NCBI RefSeq assembly: GCF_001054325.1
Contig: NZ_JVVM01000006.1
Coordinates: 1 to 64,000, forward strand
Length of the DNA: 64,000 nt
Source of the DNA: Corynebacterium vitaeruminis
Lineage (GTDB): Bacteria > Actinomycetota > Actinomycetes > Mycobacteriales > Mycobacteriaceae
Direction: 5' to 3'
Under the pieces are notes generated by a model. The model was not told the origin of the DNA, did no database searches, and saw only the letters and a list, made by a program, of their open reading frames with translations. The first letter of the stretch is position 1. Every line of letters starts with the position of its first letter. Shown piece after piece: positions 17,038 to 27,578 of this stretch. The translations under genes and the position numbers were made by a program.

Positions 17038-18963
17038 TTGAACAGCAAATCCAGATCTGGTGCGAATACATTCAAGAGGAACTGGCCACAGTGGCTGTTG
17101 GCGCTGTTTGTCAGCTTCCTTATCCTTACGTACGCACTCGTCTTTTTCACCGGCGGCGGATCGGCCAAGCCAAAGTTGGGTATCGATTTGCAGGGCGGTA
17201 CCCGAGTAACCCTGGTGCCGCAGGGCGAAAAGCCGACCCGCGATCAGCTCGACCAGGCTCGCAAGATTCTGGAGAACCGAGTAAACGGCATGGGTGTCAG
17301 CGGCGCTCAAGTTGTCACCGACGGTGACACCCTAGTCATCACCGTGCCGGGTGAAGACTCGCAGGAGGCACGTTCCCTCGGACAGACTTCGCAGCTTTTT
17401 TTCCGTCCGGTAGAGCAGCCCACGCAGGGCCCAGATGAAGCTGCCTTTGGTGAAGTAGTCAAAAAGACCGCAGAGGACTGGGTTTCGGTCGGTGTCCTGT
17501 CGAAGGAGGACGCCACCAAGCGCGTCGATGGCCTGTACAAGGACATGAACGAGACGCAGAAGCGCGCTATTGATGCCTTCAAGGAACAGAACCCGGACCA
17601 GCCGGTTCCGGAGGAGCTGTCCGCGTCGCTCGGCGAAGCGCCGAAGCTGGAAGCTACGGCTCCGGCAAAGCCGGCGAACTCGATTGAAGCAGCGGAGCTG
17701 CGTACGAAGGTTCGTGACGTGCTGCTGGCAACTCGCCAGTCCGAAGATCCGACGACGCAGTTTGCAGCCGCTGCACTGATGAGCTGCGACGACCGAGATG
17801 CAGTCGATCCGCTGCAGGGTTCCGATGACCCGGCCAAGCCATTGGTGACCTGTGCGCCAGAAGGTGGCAAGGCTATCTTCCTGGGCAAGGCTCCGCTGTT
17901 GATTGGGCAAGACGATGAGGTCAAGGGCCAGCGTCTGTCCGGCGATGCTATCGACACCAATGCGCCGATTAGCGGTGGCTACGATCAGCAGTCTGGTCAA
18001 ATCCAGGTCTCCTTTAGCTTCAAGTCCGGTAAGAACGACACCGGTGCTCGTACCTGGACCAAGCTGACCGATGACTACCTGCAGCAGCAGGTCGCCATCG
18101 TGTTGGATTCGAAGGTTATTTCCGCACCGGTGATTCAGGAGGCAACCCCGGTCGGTTCAGCTACTCGAATCACGGGTGATTTCACTATCGATGAGGCACA
18201 GGCGCTGGCGAATAACTTGCGTTACGGCGCACTGCCACTGTCCTTCGCAGGTGAGGACGGCGAGCCGGGCGGTACCACTACGACCATTCCAGCTATGCTG
18301 GGGTCGGCCTCCCTGCAGGCCGGTCTGCTTGCCGGCATTATCGGTATTGCTCTGATTGTCGTCTACGCAATCGTTCTTTACCGAGGCCTCGGAGCCATCT
18401 CGCTGGTTTCACTGGCAGCAGCTGGTGCGATGGTCTACGGCGTACTCGTGCTGCTCGGTCGCTGGATTGGATACTCACTCGATCTCGCTGGTATCGCCGG
18501 TATCATCATCTCCATCGGCGTGACAGCTGACTCCTTTATCGTCTTCTTCGAACGCATTAAGGATGAGATTCGTGCGGGTAGGACATTCCGCTCTGCGGTA
18601 CCGCATGCTTGGCGACGAGCACGGCGTACGATCCTGTCGGGTAACTTTGTGTCCATCATTGCGGCTGTGGTCCTCTACATCCTGGCCGTTGGCGATGTGC
18701 GTGGTTTCGCATTCACGCTTGGTCTTTCTACGGCATTCGATATTGTGACCGCCTTCTTGGTGACTGCGCCACTGGTCATTCTGGCTACTCGGAAGTGGCC
18801 GGCACTGTCCAAACCATCCATGAACGGCTTTGGTTCAGTCATGGAGGTCGCTAACAGGAATAAGTCCGTAGCTACCGGTAAAAAGGCTGTCACCTCCAAT
18901 GCAGCTGCCAGTGCAGTTGCCGAAACCGGTTCGGCTGACTCCGGCGCGAATGAGGGGAAGTAG
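17038..18963 (+). CDS. secD: Protein translocase subunit SecD
   Basis: 641 residues with a TTG start after CAGGAGA. The first membrane helix is WLLALFVSFLILTYALVFF, followed by KLGIDLQGGTRVTLVP, the conserved SecD start of the P1 domain. A long Ala/Pro/Glu-rich insertion (about residues 150-240) follows, then the P1 base with DYLQQQVAIVLDSKVISAPVI and EAQALANNLRYGALPL. The C-terminal RND-like five-helix block contains IISIGVTADSFIVFFERIKDE and PHAWRRARRTILSGNFV. SecD uses proton motive force to complete protein export. The gene is 6 bp from secF. Confidence 0.96.
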   Translation: MNSKSRSGANTFKRNWPQWLLALFVSFLILTYALVFFTGGGSAKPKLGIDLQGGTRVTLVPQGEKPTRDQLDQARKILENRVNGMGVSGAQVVTDGDTLVITVPGEDSQEARSLGQTSQLFFRPVEQPTQGPDEAAFGEVVKKTAEDWVSVGVLSKEDATKRVDGLYKDMNETQKRAIDAFKEQNPDQPVPEELSASLGEAPKLEATAPAKPANSIEAAELRTKVRDVLLATRQSEDPTTQFAAAALMSCDDRDAVDPLQGSDDPAKPLVTCAPEGGKAIFLGKAPLLIGQDDEVKGQRLSGDAIDTNAPISGGYDQQSGQIQVSFSFKSGKNDTGARTWTKLTDDYLQQQVAIVLDSKVISAPVIQEATPVGSATRITGDFTIDEAQALANNLRYGALPLSFAGEDGEPGGTTTTIPAMLGSASLQAGLLAGIIGIALIVVYAIVLYRGLGAISLVSLAAAGAMVYGVLVLLGRWIGYSLDLAGIAGIIISIGVTADSFIVFFERIKDEIRAGRTFRSAVPHAWRRARRTILSGNFVSIIAAVVLYILAVGDVRGFAFTLGLSTAFDIVTAFLVTAPLVILATRKWPALSKPSMNGFGSVMEVANRNKSVATGKKAVTSNAAASAVAETGSADSGANEGK

Positions 18964-18969
18964 GAATTC

Positions 18970-20187
18970 ATGAATACTACTCAGACGAATCCGGCGCTGA
19001 CTAGCGAAAATGACGCGGCTAACGAGGACTCATTCTTCCGCCGCCTCTACACCGGCGAGGGTGGAATCAACATCGTCGGTAAGCGGAAGCGCTGGTACCA
19101 GATTGCGATTGCCGTCATTGTCGTTGCTTTAGCATCGATGCTGATTCGTGGGTTCAGCTTCGGTATCGATTTCGAGGGCGGCACCAAGATGACTATGCCG
19201 CCTGCGTCAGTGACGACTGAACAGGCTGAGGAGGTCTTCACCGACGCCACCGGCGTCAAGCCGGAGTTGGTGCAGATCATCGGTTCTGGCGAAGGCCGCA
19301 TTCTGGAAATCACCTCAGAGAAGCTGACCCAAGGCGAGATTAATGATGCTCGCGTCGCACTGAACGACGCATTCAAACCCGTCGACGCACAGGGGGAGCA
19401 GACTCCGGATGCGATTGGCGACTCGACCGTTTCCGAGTCGTGGGGCTCGTCGATTACCAACCGAATGCTGCTGGCTGCAGTAGTGTTTTTGGGCTTGGTA
19501 TTCGCCTACATCACTATCCGCTTCGAGCGTGACATGGCCATTTCCGCCATCCTCGCCCTGGCTGTGGACGCAATCGTGATTATGGGTATCTACGCGCTGA
19601 TCGGCCTAGATGTCACCCCGGCCACCATTATCGGTCTGCTGACCGTGCTGTCGTTCTCGCTGTACGACACCGTCGTGGTCTTCGACAAAGTCGACGAGAA
19701 TACGGCAGGCTATCGTTCATCGACACGTAGAAGCTATGCCGAGCTGGTGAATCTGGCTGTCAACCAGACCATCATGCGTTCAATCAACACCACAGTGTCG
19801 ACGCTGCTGCCAATCCTGGCACTGATGATTATCGCCGTGGGCATGCTGGGTGTCGGTACGCTGAAGGATCTTGCGCTGGTTCAGCTCATCGGCATTATTC
19901 AGGGCACGTTCTCCTCTATTTTCCTGGCTTCGCCGCTGTTGGTAACGCTCAAGTCGCGTCAGCGTGAATACCGCAAGCATGATGAAGCGGTGCTGGCCGC
20001 TCGCGCAAAGGTATCTGCTGGGGAAGGCTCGAACTCTGAGTCGGCTGCCACCGATGCCGCGGAGGGCACGGGCGCGGAAGACGCGTCGGCAAGCGACATA
20101 GAGCAGTCCAAGCCGAAGCGAACAGTGACTACTCCGAAGCTCCAGGGCGATGATGACAAGCCGCTGTCCTGGCGTCCGGGGCAGTAG
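18970..20187 (+). CDS. secF: Protein translocase subunit SecF
   Basis: 405 residues. The order is: a cytoplasmic N-terminus; a first helix (YQIAIAVIVVALASMLIRGFSF) leading into GIDFEGGTKMTMP, the SecF periplasmic-domain hallmark; and five further helices including LTVLSFSLYDTVVVFDKVDEN and NQTIMRSINTTVSTLLPILALM. The last 75 residues form a charged cytoplasmic tail ending DDKPLSWRPGQ, as is common in actinobacterial SecF. It works with SecD and YajC encoded upstream, and a terminator follows 50 bp downstream. Confidence 0.96.
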   Translation: MNTTQTNPALTSENDAANEDSFFRRLYTGEGGINIVGKRKRWYQIAIAVIVVALASMLIRGFSFGIDFEGGTKMTMPPASVTTEQAEEVFTDATGVKPELVQIIGSGEGRILEITSEKLTQGEINDARVALNDAFKPVDAQGEQTPDAIGDSTVSESWGSSITNRMLLAAVVFLGLVFAYITIRFERDMAISAILALAVDAIVIMGIYALIGLDVTPATIIGLLTVLSFSLYDTVVVFDKVDENTAGYRSSTRRSYAELVNLAVNQTIMRSINTTVSTLLPILALMIIAVGMLGVGTLKDLALVQLIGIIQGTFSSIFLASPLLVTLKSRQREYRKHDEAVLAARAKVSAGEGSNSESAATDAAEGTGAEDASASDIEQSKPKRTVTTPKLQGDDDKPLSWRPGQ

Positions 20188-20236
20188 GAGGTAGTGGACC
20201 CCAGCGGTTGGGGTGAAACTACTTTAAAAGGACATA

Positions 20237-20277
20237 GTGCGGGTATCGTTGACAGGTACCCGCACTTTTTCTTTTTG
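20237..20277 (+). terminator. Terminator after secF
   Basis: GTGCGGGTA (20237-20245) pairs with TACCCGCAC (20257-20265) around an 11-base loop and is followed by a T-rich stretch to 20277. It ends just before the apt ribosome binding site at 20282-20288. Confidence 0.88.
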
Positions 20278-20297
20278 CTGAAAAGGAGCTTAAACCT

Positions 20298-20834
20298 GTG
20301 TCGTATGCACACGCGCGAGAGGCATTGGCTGACCAGATTCGCTTGGTGCCCGATTTTCCAGTTGAGGGCGTGCTCTTCGAGGACCTAACGCCGGCGCTTG
20401 CCGACGCCACGACGTTCAACCTGATTGTGGACGAGATTGCCGCCAAGGTAGAGGAATTCGGGGCTGATGTCATCGGCAGTCTTGATGCGCGTGGATTCCT
20501 GTTGGGTTCTGCGGTGGCATACAAGCTCGGACTGGGGGTGCTCGCTATTCGTAAGAAGGGCAAGCTGCCACCGCCGGTGCTGACAGAAACCTATGACCTG
20601 GAATATGGCACAGCAGCATTGGAGATTCCGGCGAGTGGGATTGAGCTGAAGGGCAAGAAAACTGTGCTTGTCGACGATGTGTTGGCAACCGGTGGCACCC
20701 TTTGTGCAGCCCGCGCACTGTTGGAGTCAGCTGGTGTAGAAGTAACCGGGCTGTGCACTGTGCTTGAGGTCGAAGGCCTAGGAGCTCGAGAAAAGCTTGC
20801 CGACCTGCCTCTGTACGTGGTTAATAAGGGGTGA
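20298..20834 (+). CDS. apt: Adenine phosphoribosyltransferase
   Basis: 178 residues with a GTG start after AAAAGGAG. Typical segments are [19 protein letters not shown], the [19 protein letters not shown] loop, [20 protein letters not shown] and the PRPP-binding [12 protein letters not shown]. It salvages adenine to AMP with PRPP in the cytoplasm. It lies 7 bp upstream of rel, the usual actinobacterial pairing, so nucleotide salvage and (p)ppGpp control are co-transcribed. Confidence 0.95.
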   Translation: MSYAHAREALADQIRLVPDFPVEGVLFEDLTPALADATTFNLIVDEIAAKVEEFGADVIGSLDARGFLLGSAVAYKLGLGVLAIRKKGKLPPPVLTETYDLEYGTAALEIPASGIELKGKKTVLVDDVLATGGTLCAARALLESAGVEVTGLCTVLEVEGLGAREKLADLPLYVVNKG

Positions 20835-20841
20835 TTGAGCG

Positions 20842-23103
20842 ATGGCTGAAGGGCCCGCACGCCGTTATGGTGCTCGATTAGCGCGAAGCCTTACCGGTAA
20901 CAGGACGAAGACTCGCCCGGTGCTAGATCCGCTTGTTGCGGTGCATCGACAGGTGCATCCGCGCGCAGATGTGGCTGTGCTCCAGCGTGCCTACGATACC
21001 GCCGAGCGCCTTCACGACGGCGTGTACCGGAAATCCGGCGAGCCATACATCACCCACCCGCTTGCAGTCGCCACTATTGCCGCCGAAATTGGCATGGATA
21101 CGACCACGCTGGTGGCGGCTCTGCTGCACGACACAGTTGAGGATACCGATTACACGCTGGAAGACCTGGAGCGGGACTTCGGGCCAGAAGTCGCGCGACT
21201 GGTCGACGGCGTGACCAAACTGGACAAGGTTGCATTGGGCTCCGCCGCCGAGGCAGAGACCGTGCGCAAGATGATTATCGCCATGAGTCAGGACCCCCGC
21301 GTGCTGGTTATCAAGGTGGCTGATCGGCTGCACAATATGCGCACCATGCGGTTCCTGCCTCCCGAGAAGCAAGCGAAGAAAGCCCGCGAGACTCTTGAGG
21401 TAATCGCGCCGCTGGCGCACCGCCTGGGTATGGCCAGCGTGAAGTGGGAGCTGGAAGATCTCTCTTTCGCTATTTTGTACCCGAAGAAGTACGACGAAAT
21501 CGTCCGACTTGTCGCTGACCGAGCTCCACAACGCGACCGGTACATCCAGGAAGTCTCTGAGCTAATCCAGAAGGATTTAAAGGAGTCTCATATTGCTGCC
21601 GAGGTCCAGGGCAGGCCAAAGCACTACTGGTCGATTTATCAGAAGATGATTGTCCGAGGTCACGAGTTCGACGAGATTTTTGACCTGGTTGGACTCCGTG
21701 TCCTGGTGGACACGACAAAGGACTGCTACGCCGCCATGGGCGCCGTCCACTCCCTGTTCAAGCCTATGCCGGGACGATTCAAGGACTATATTTCCGCGCC
21801 TCGTTTCGGGGTTTACCAGTCGCTGCACACAACGGTGATTGGCCCTGGCGGTTCGCCTCTGGAAGTGCAGATTCGCACCCATGAGATGCACTACAACGCC
21901 GAGTACGGAATTGCCGCGCACTGGCGCTACAAGGAAACAAAGGGCTCTCACAAGGGAGATTCCGCCGAAGTCGACCAGATGGCGTGGATGCGTCAGCTGC
22001 TGGATTGGCAGCGCGAGGCCGCGGACCCCAACGAATTCCTGGACTCCCTGCGCTACGACCTCTCAGTTACCGAAATTTTTGCGTTCACGCCTAAGGGCGA
22101 TGTCATCACTTTGCCCGCGGACTCCACGCCGGTCGACTTTGCCTACGCGGTTCACACTGAGGTTGGCCACCGCTGCATTGGTGCCAAAGTCAACGGCAAG
22201 TTGGTGGCGTTGGAATCACCGCTAAAAACCGGTGACCGCGTCGAGATTTTCACGTCCAAGGATGCCCATTCTGGTCCGTCCAAGGACTGGGAGAAGTTCG
22301 TTAAAACTCCTCGTGCGCGGGCAAAGATTCGCCAGTGGTTTGCCAAGGAGCGACGCGAGGAGGCACTCGATGCCGGACGCGATGCGCTGGCGGCAGAGGT
22401 ACAGCGCGGTGGTCTGCCGATGCACCGCCTGTTCACCCCGGCTTCCATCAAGCAGATTGCCTCCGAGCTGCACTATGCGGATGTCGACGCGCTCTATACC
22501 GCGATTGGTAAGGGGCAGGTATCGGCTCAGCATGTGACGCACCGTCTGATGGCGCAGTTCTCGAGCACAGACGATGCCGAAGAGCAGCTGGTCTCGCGCA
22601 CTCCGATTTCGAAGATGAGTGTGCACGATACTCCGCGTCGCGCCGACAGCACCGGCGTGCTTGTGGAGGGCAGTGCGGATATGGCAGCCAAGTTGGCCAA
22701 ATGCTGTACACCGGTGCCTGGCGATGCCATCTTTGGTTTCGTCACCCGCGGTGGCGGTGTCAGCGTGCACCGCACGGATTGCACCAATGCGGAAAAACTC
22801 CACCAGGAGCCCGAGCGCATTATCGAGGTTTCTTGGGCGACAGATTCCTCCGGCGCAGTGTTCATGGTCACGGTACAAATCGAAGCGCTCGACCGCCACG
22901 GGTTGCTCTCGGAGATCACTCGCGTGTTCTCCGATCAGAAGGTCTCAATCCTGTCGACGTCCTCTCATACCTCCGATGACCGCGTAGCTGTGATGCGTTT
23001 TAGCTTTGAAGTCTCAGATACCAAGCAGATGGGCTATATCATCAACATTTTGCGCGGTGTCGAGGGAGTCTTCGATGTTTACCGCATTACTTCTGGTCAG
23101 TAG
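20842..23103 (+). CDS. rel: Bifunctional (p)ppGpp synthetase/hydrolase Rel
   Basis: 753 residues of a long RelA/SpoT homologue. The N-terminal HD hydrolase has [15 protein letters not shown] and [10 protein letters not shown], plus [13 protein letters not shown]. The synthetase domain has [42 protein letters not shown] and [10 protein letters not shown]. Next come a TGS domain ([30 protein letters not shown]), a conserved Cys-containing segment ([11 protein letters not shown]) and a C-terminal ACT domain. Both catalytic motif sets look intact, so it should make and degrade (p)ppGpp during starvation. It is followed by a bidirectional terminator shared with the convergent cyclophilin gene. Confidence 0.97.
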   Translation: MAEGPARRYGARLARSLTGNRTKTRPVLDPLVAVHRQVHPRADVAVLQRAYDTAERLHDGVYRKSGEPYITHPLAVATIAAEIGMDTTTLVAALLHDTVEDTDYTLEDLERDFGPEVARLVDGVTKLDKVALGSAAEAETVRKMIIAMSQDPRVLVIKVADRLHNMRTMRFLPPEKQAKKARETLEVIAPLAHRLGMASVKWELEDLSFAILYPKKYDEIVRLVADRAPQRDRYIQEVSELIQKDLKESHIAAEVQGRPKHYWSIYQKMIVRGHEFDEIFDLVGLRVLVDTTKDCYAAMGAVHSLFKPMPGRFKDYISAPRFGVYQSLHTTVIGPGGSPLEVQIRTHEMHYNAEYGIAAHWRYKETKGSHKGDSAEVDQMAWMRQLLDWQREAADPNEFLDSLRYDLSVTEIFAFTPKGDVITLPADSTPVDFAYAVHTEVGHRCIGAKVNGKLVALESPLKTGDRVEIFTSKDAHSGPSKDWEKFVKTPRARAKIRQWFAKERREEALDAGRDALAAEVQRGGLPMHRLFTPASIKQIASELHYADVDALYTAIGKGQVSAQHVTHRLMAQFSSTDDAEEQLVSRTPISKMSVHDTPRRADSTGVLVEGSADMAAKLAKCCTPVPGDAIFGFVTRGGGVSVHRTDCTNAEKLHQEPERIIEVSWATDSSGAVFMVTVQIEALDRHGLLSEITRVFSDQKVSILSTSSHTSDDRVAVMRFSFEVSDTKQMGYIINILRGVEGVFDVYRITSGQ

Positions 23104-23160
23104 TCGCTTTACGACGGGACAGTGCTTTCAGTAAACAGGACGAAGGCGAGCCAGAACTTG

Positions 23161-23193
23161 AAAAGGACCAAGGTGAAATACCTTGGCCCTTTT
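23161..23193. terminator. Bidirectional terminator between rel and the cyclophilin gene
   Basis: AAAAGG and CCAAGGT (23161-23174) pair with ACCTTGG and CCTTTT (23180-23193) around a five-base loop, with one internal mismatch. A-rich and T-rich flanks suit both convergent genes. Confidence 0.85.
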
Positions 23194-23230
23194 AAAGCTG
23201 ATCAACTTTTTAATCAGTTACTGGAGTCAG

Positions 23231-24103
23231 TTACTTGACCTCTGCCTTCTCAATACGGACTTCCATGGCTGGCTTACCGTCGGAGGTGTCGCCACCTTCG
23301 ATGCCGTTCTTGGCAATGTCCGCAACCGTCTTGGTGCCCTCGTCAGTCATGGAGCCGAGCAGGGTGTACTGCGGAGGCAGCTGAGAATCTGCCCAGTTGA
23401 GGAAGAATTGGCTGCCGTTGGCATCCGGGTCGCCCGGGTTTGCCATGGCAATGGAGCCCTTCGGGTACACCAGCGGGGTATTCTGATCCAGACCGGAGTC
23501 CTTGACCGGCCACTCGCCTGCGAACTTGAAGCCCGGGCCACCGGTACCGGTACCAGTCGGGTCACCACACTGCAGCACGTTCAGGCCACCGCCGGTAATA
23601 CGGTGGCACACAGTGTCGTTAAAGTAGTTGGACTTGGCCATGTGCTCAATCGCATTGACACCGCAAGGTGAAATAGCGCGATCCAGCTCCATCGGGATGT
23701 CGCCCTGGTTAGTCTTCAAGGTAATGGTTACCGTGCCGGTGGCTGGAACGTTGTCGGCCGCTGGCTTGTCGATGTCCTTCGATGCCTCACCATCATCCGG
23801 GTAAGCACAGGTCACGGTCTCCGAAAGCGGGGAGGAGCGCTTCATCGGAACTTTTTCACCGCTGACGGGAGTAGCCGTGAGAGCTGCAGGTTCGACCGGA
23901 GTTGTCGATTCGTCAGCGGCCTCATTGTCGTCAGCGCCGCCAGCTGTGGTCAACAGGTAGATGCCGCCACCGATAAAGAGCAGGATTGCCAAGGTGGTAA
24001 CGACAACGCCCAGTGGCTTCAGTTTCTCGGCGCGGGCACGGCGCTTAAGTTCGCGCTCGAGCGTCCGCATCGCATCTTTGCGCCTTTGCTCATTATTGGC
24101 CAC
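23231..24103 (-). CDS. Membrane-anchored cyclophilin-type peptidyl-prolyl isomerase
   Basis: 290 residues from a GTG at 24103, chosen because GGAGAGAG precedes it at good distance; an in-frame ATG at 24130 would add nine residues. A charged cytoplasmic N-terminus (ERELKRRARAEKLKP) is followed by one helix (VVVTTLAILLFIGGGIYLL), a Thr/Pro linker and an extracytoplasmic cyclophilin domain. Family segments seen are VTITLKTNQGDIPMEL, NYFNDTVCHRI, GTGTGGPG and KGSIAMANPGDPDANGSQFFLNW. It should speed proline isomerisation of exported proteins. It is convergent with rel. Confidence 0.92.
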   Translation of the reverse strand: MANNEQRRKDAMRTLERELKRRARAEKLKPLGVVVTTLAILLFIGGGIYLLTTAGGADDNEAADESTTPVEPAALTATPVSGEKVPMKRSSPLSETVTCAYPDDGEASKDIDKPAADNVPATGTVTITLKTNQGDIPMELDRAISPCGVNAIEHMAKSNYFNDTVCHRITGGGLNVLQCGDPTGTGTGGPGFKFAGEWPVKDSGLDQNTPLVYPKGSIAMANPGDPDANGSQFFLNWADSQLPPQYTLLGSMTDEGTKTVADIAKNGIEGGDTSDGKPAMEVRIEKAEVK

Positions 24104-24361
24104 TAGTCTCTCTCCGTATCTCTTAGTCATCTAGTGCCGGTGACGGAACACCAGCGGACGATTTTGCCCATAGATAGTGACCGAGTTTGAGGTGAAAGCT
24201 CAGTCGGTCACCGTCGCGTACACAATCGACCATTATGCCCGGAGTCGCTTCTCATTTGCGAGATGACAGGCCAAGGAGCTGTTGGGAAAGGGATTGCGGC
24301 CCATTCTAGGAAAGCCCTAATACGCCGCCAGGGGCTGTTGAGAATCGATAGAATGTGCGCT

Positions 24362-25033
24362 ATGGAGATATTTGGTTTTGCAGCCGGCCCTTTTCAGACC
24401 AACTGCTATGTGGCAACCGGCGCTCCGGAGATGGACGACTTGGCTACCCCGTGCGTAATTATTGACCCGGGCATGGGGGCACTTGAAGTTGTGCGCACTG
24501 AGGTTGAGAAACGAAATTGGAAGCCGGAGGCAATTCTGCTGACCCATGGCCATATCGACCACATCCGCGATGTTGCGGAGGCCGCCGACTTCTGGGATAT
24601 CCCCGTCTTCATTCACGAAAGCGACAATGTGTTGCTGGCCAACCCGAACCTCGGCGGTTCCTCCTTCGGGCACCTATTTAACGTGGACGCTATGGAAGCC
24701 TATACAAAGGCCGATTTCTTCGATGATGGCGAGGAAGTAAAGTGGGCAGGGTTGAATTTCGAAGTCATTCACGCACCGGGTCACTCTCCGGGATGCGTGA
24801 TGCTGCGCGCTTCTGATGGTGAAGATGAGATTGTTTTCAGCGGCGACGTCCTCTTTAAGGGGGCTATCGGTCGCGTTGATTTGCCGGGCAGTAGTCCGGA
24901 GCAGATGCAGCAGTCTCTGAGGGATAAGGTTCTACCGCTGGCGGATGACCTGATGATTCTTCCGGGACATGGCTCCGCATCGTCGATAGGCGAGGAGCGC
25001 GCGACCAACCCGTTCCTGCAAAACCTCACCTAG
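24362..25033 (+). CDS. MBL-fold metallo-hydrolase (glyoxalase II-like)
   Basis: 223 residues from ATG 24362, giving MEIFGFAAGPFQTNCYV, the usual N-terminus of this family in corynebacteria. The dinuclear metal signature is LTHGHIDH (H-x-H-x-D-H), followed by HAPGHSPG, FSGDVLF and ILPGHG. Such proteins hydrolyse thioesters such as S-lactoylglutathione analogues, but the substrate here is unknown. There is no Shine-Dalgarno sequence; TAGAAT at 24349-24354 ends 7 bases before the A of ATG, so a leaderless mRNA is likely. It lies upstream of hisS, as in Mycobacterium and Corynebacterium. Confidence 0.88.
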   Translation: MEIFGFAAGPFQTNCYVATGAPEMDDLATPCVIIDPGMGALEVVRTEVEKRNWKPEAILLTHGHIDHIRDVAEAADFWDIPVFIHESDNVLLANPNLGGSSFGHLFNVDAMEAYTKADFFDDGEEVKWAGLNFEVIHAPGHSPGCVMLRASDGEDEIVFSGDVLFKGAIGRVDLPGSSPEQMQQSLRDKVLPLADDLMILPGHGSASSIGEERATNPFLQNLT

Positions 25034-25076
25034 CCTGGCTGACACGTTGTGAGAGTCGGCAGGTAGAGTTAGCGGA

Positions 25077-26360
25077 GTGAACTCTAGCCAGAAGCCAAAG
25101 AAGTTGAAGCCATTCTCCGCGCCCAAGGGCGTGCCGGATTATGTCCCGCCAGTCTCGCGCGAATTCGAGGCGGTGCGGAACTCGTTCCAGCACCGTGCAC
25201 GACTTGCGGGCTACGAGCACATTGAGCTGCCAATCTTCGAGGAAACAGGGCTTTTTGCTCGTGGTGTAGGAGAATCGACGGACGTCGTCACCAAGGAGAT
25301 GTACACGTTCGCCGACCGCGGCGATCGCTCTGTCACTCTGCGCCCGGAGGGTACCGCTGGTGTGATGCGCGCGGTCATTGAGCACAATCTCGACCGCGGT
25401 CAGCTGCCGGTCAAGCTGTCCTACGCTGGTCCTTTCTTCCGTTACGAGCGTCCACAGGCGGGCCGCTACCGTCAGTTGCAGCAGGTAGGCGTCGAGGCAA
25501 TTGGCATTGATGATCCAGCATTGGACGCTGAGGTCATCGCGCTTGCCGACGCATGTTTCCGCGGCATCGGCCTGGAGGGTTTCCGCCTTGAGTTGACCAG
25601 CCTCGGTGACAACACCTGTCGTCCTGAATATCGTGCTAAGCTGCAGGAATTCCTGTTTGAGCTGCCGCTGGATGAGGAAACTCGCCACCGCGCAAACATC
25701 AACCCGCTGCGCGTTCTCGATGACAAGCGTCCGGAAATGCAGGACATGCTTGCCGACGCGCCACTGATGCTCGACCACCTTTCGGACAGCGCTCGCAATC
25801 ACTTTGAATCGGTGACTGGGCTGCTGGATGACATGAAGGTGCCCTATGTCATCAATCCGCGCATGGTGCGCGGCCTGGACTATTACACCAAAACCTGCTT
25901 CGAGTTTGTTCACGATGGTCTTGGTGCTCAGTCGGGTATCGGTGGCGGTGGCCGCTACGACGGGCTGATGGCGCAGCTCGGCGGTCAAGAGCTGTCCGGA
26001 ATTGGCTTTGGTTTGGGCGTGGACCGTGCACTGCTCGCACTGGAAGCAGAGGGCAAGCAGGCCAGCGATGGTCGACGCGTTGACGTCTATGGTGTTGCGC
26101 TCGGTGAAGAAGCCGCTCACGCTATGGCGGTGCAGATTAATCTGCTGCGCCAAGCGGGTATCCGCGCTGATATGTCCTACGGTGGCCGCGGCCTGAAGGG
26201 GGCGATGAAGGGCGCTGATCGCGCTGGAGCTCGATTTGCGTTGGTGCTCGGTGAGTCTGAGCTAGCCGCGGGCGAGGTCCAGCTGAAGAACCTCGAGTCC
26301 CACGAGCAGCACGCAGTCGCACTTGATGCGCTGGTGCAGGAATTGCAGTCGCGTATCTAA
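25077..26360 (+). CDS. hisS: Histidyl-tRNA synthetase
   Basis: 427 residues with a GTG start. Class II features are: GVPDYVPP and motif 1; motif 2 in [29 protein letters not shown]; the HisRS signatures [14 protein letters not shown] and [11 protein letters not shown]; motif 3 with [13 protein letters not shown]; and the C-terminal anticodon domain. It charges tRNA-His. The start has no clear ribosome binding site, and TAGAGT at 25064-25069 ends 7 bases before the GTG, suggesting leaderless transcription like the preceding gene. Confidence 0.96.
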   Translation: MNSSQKPKKLKPFSAPKGVPDYVPPVSREFEAVRNSFQHRARLAGYEHIELPIFEETGLFARGVGESTDVVTKEMYTFADRGDRSVTLRPEGTAGVMRAVIEHNLDRGQLPVKLSYAGPFFRYERPQAGRYRQLQQVGVEAIGIDDPALDAEVIALADACFRGIGLEGFRLELTSLGDNTCRPEYRAKLQEFLFELPLDEETRHRANINPLRVLDDKRPEMQDMLADAPLMLDHLSDSARNHFESVTGLLDDMKVPYVINPRMVRGLDYYTKTCFEFVHDGLGAQSGIGGGGRYDGLMAQLGGQELSGIGFGLGVDRALLALEAEGKQASDGRRVDVYGVALGEEAAHAMAVQINLLRQAGIRADMSYGGRGLKGAMKGADRAGARFALVLGESELAAGEVQLKNLESHEQHAVALDALVQELQSRI

Positions 26361-26418
26361 GCAGTTGCCCATCTACTAGGCGTGTAGCTTTTAGACGTGC
26401 GGCTGCTGAGTGAAGGGG

Positions 26419-27306
26419 TTAGCGGTAGACGCCACGGCCAAGGGTGTCGCACTGCGCCATCTTGCCGGATTTGTAGCCGGTGAGGAATGCCTTCGTACGC
26501 TGCTCAGCCGAGCCGTGGGTCCAGGAGTCTGGCTGGACACCACCGCCAGAATGCTGCTGGATGGTGTCATCACCAATGGCCTTCGTAGTTTTCAGGGCAT
26601 CGGAGACCTGCTCGTCGGAAAGCGGCTCGAGGATAGCGTCCGGCCCCTTGTCCGCGTAATGAGCCCAGATGCCCGCGTAGCAGTCTGCCTGCAGCTCAAT
26701 CTTTACGGCATCGGAATCGGGGCCAGGCTCATTGTAGTTACTGCGGCCGAGCGTACCCTCCAACTTTTGGATATGGTGACCGAATTCGTGGGCTACGACA
26801 TACTCCTGTGCGAGCGGGCCGTTGCCTCCGCCCATGCGCTCCAGAGTGTTAAAGAAGTCAGTATCGAAGTAAGCCGTCTGGTCGGCGGGGCAGTAGAAGG
26901 GGCCGGTGGACGATGACGCCGCGCCACAGCCCGACTGAGTGGAGCCTTCAAAGAGGACTAGGCCTGGGTTTGTGTACTTGATGCCGGCCTGTGCGGGGAG
27001 TTGCTCCGCCCAGACCTGGTCGACGGAAATGCCAGTAAATTCCATCCGGCAATCGATACGGCTGTTGGCGTCTTCGCCGGTCTTGCAGGGATCCTCACCA
27101 GGGGGCTGCTGTGCGGTCTGCGAGGACTGGTTGTTCTGGGCGCCGGTCAGCTGACCCAGCTGTCCCGGATCGCCGCCGAGAAGTAAGTACAGGCCAATGA
27201 GGACAAGGCCGCCGATGCCGCCACCGCCTACCGCAATAGCGCGGCCCCCACCCGAGCGTCGCTCGGCACGGGCCGAGCTCTTTTGGAAGTCATTCCGGAA
27301 GGTCAT
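26419..27306 (-). CDS. ypfJ: YpfJ-family neutral zinc metallopeptidase
   Basis: 295 residues on the minus strand. A cytoplasmic N-terminus (FRNDFQKSSARAERRSGGG) is followed by a Gly-rich membrane helix (IGGLVLIGLYLLLGG), a Gln/Asn-rich linker and the metallopeptidase domain. The zinc site HEFGHH is near residue 175, preceded by AQEYVVAHE, and a downstream ELQADCYAGIWAH carries the third-ligand Glu region. These are membrane-anchored extracytoplasmic proteins; the physiological substrate is unknown. It is flanked by hisS and aspS, which both run on the opposite strand. Confidence 0.92.
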   Translation of the reverse strand: MTFRNDFQKSSARAERRSGGGRAIAVGGGGIGGLVLIGLYLLLGGDPGQLGQLTGAQNNQSSQTAQQPPGEDPCKTGEDANSRIDCRMEFTGISVDQVWAEQLPAQAGIKYTNPGLVLFEGSTQSGCGAASSSTGPFYCPADQTAYFDTDFFNTLERMGGGNGPLAQEYVVAHEFGHHIQKLEGTLGRSNYNEPGPDSDAVKIELQADCYAGIWAHYADKGPDAILEPLSDEQVSDALKTTKAIGDDTIQQHSGGGVQPDSWTHGSAEQRTKAFLTGYKSGKMAQCDTLGRGVYR

Positions 27307-27578
27307 AGGAATAAGACTATTGCATCAGGTGCAGAAAACGGACTATTGAATAAAGCTCGGCAAGAAATGTCCGCGTGTAAGTCAGTGTGAAGGTTCACGA
27401 AGATCTTGGCGTAAGTGAATACGCGAAGCCCGAGGTAGACCCGAGGCGATGGCCGGCAGAAGGCAAAAGAACCGGGGTCTTCTTCTCACCTTTATGGCTT
27501 CAAGGTAGACTACACGGACGAAACCGCTATCTACAGCGTTAATCCCTATAGCACCAATTTTGGAAGGACCAATTCGCA

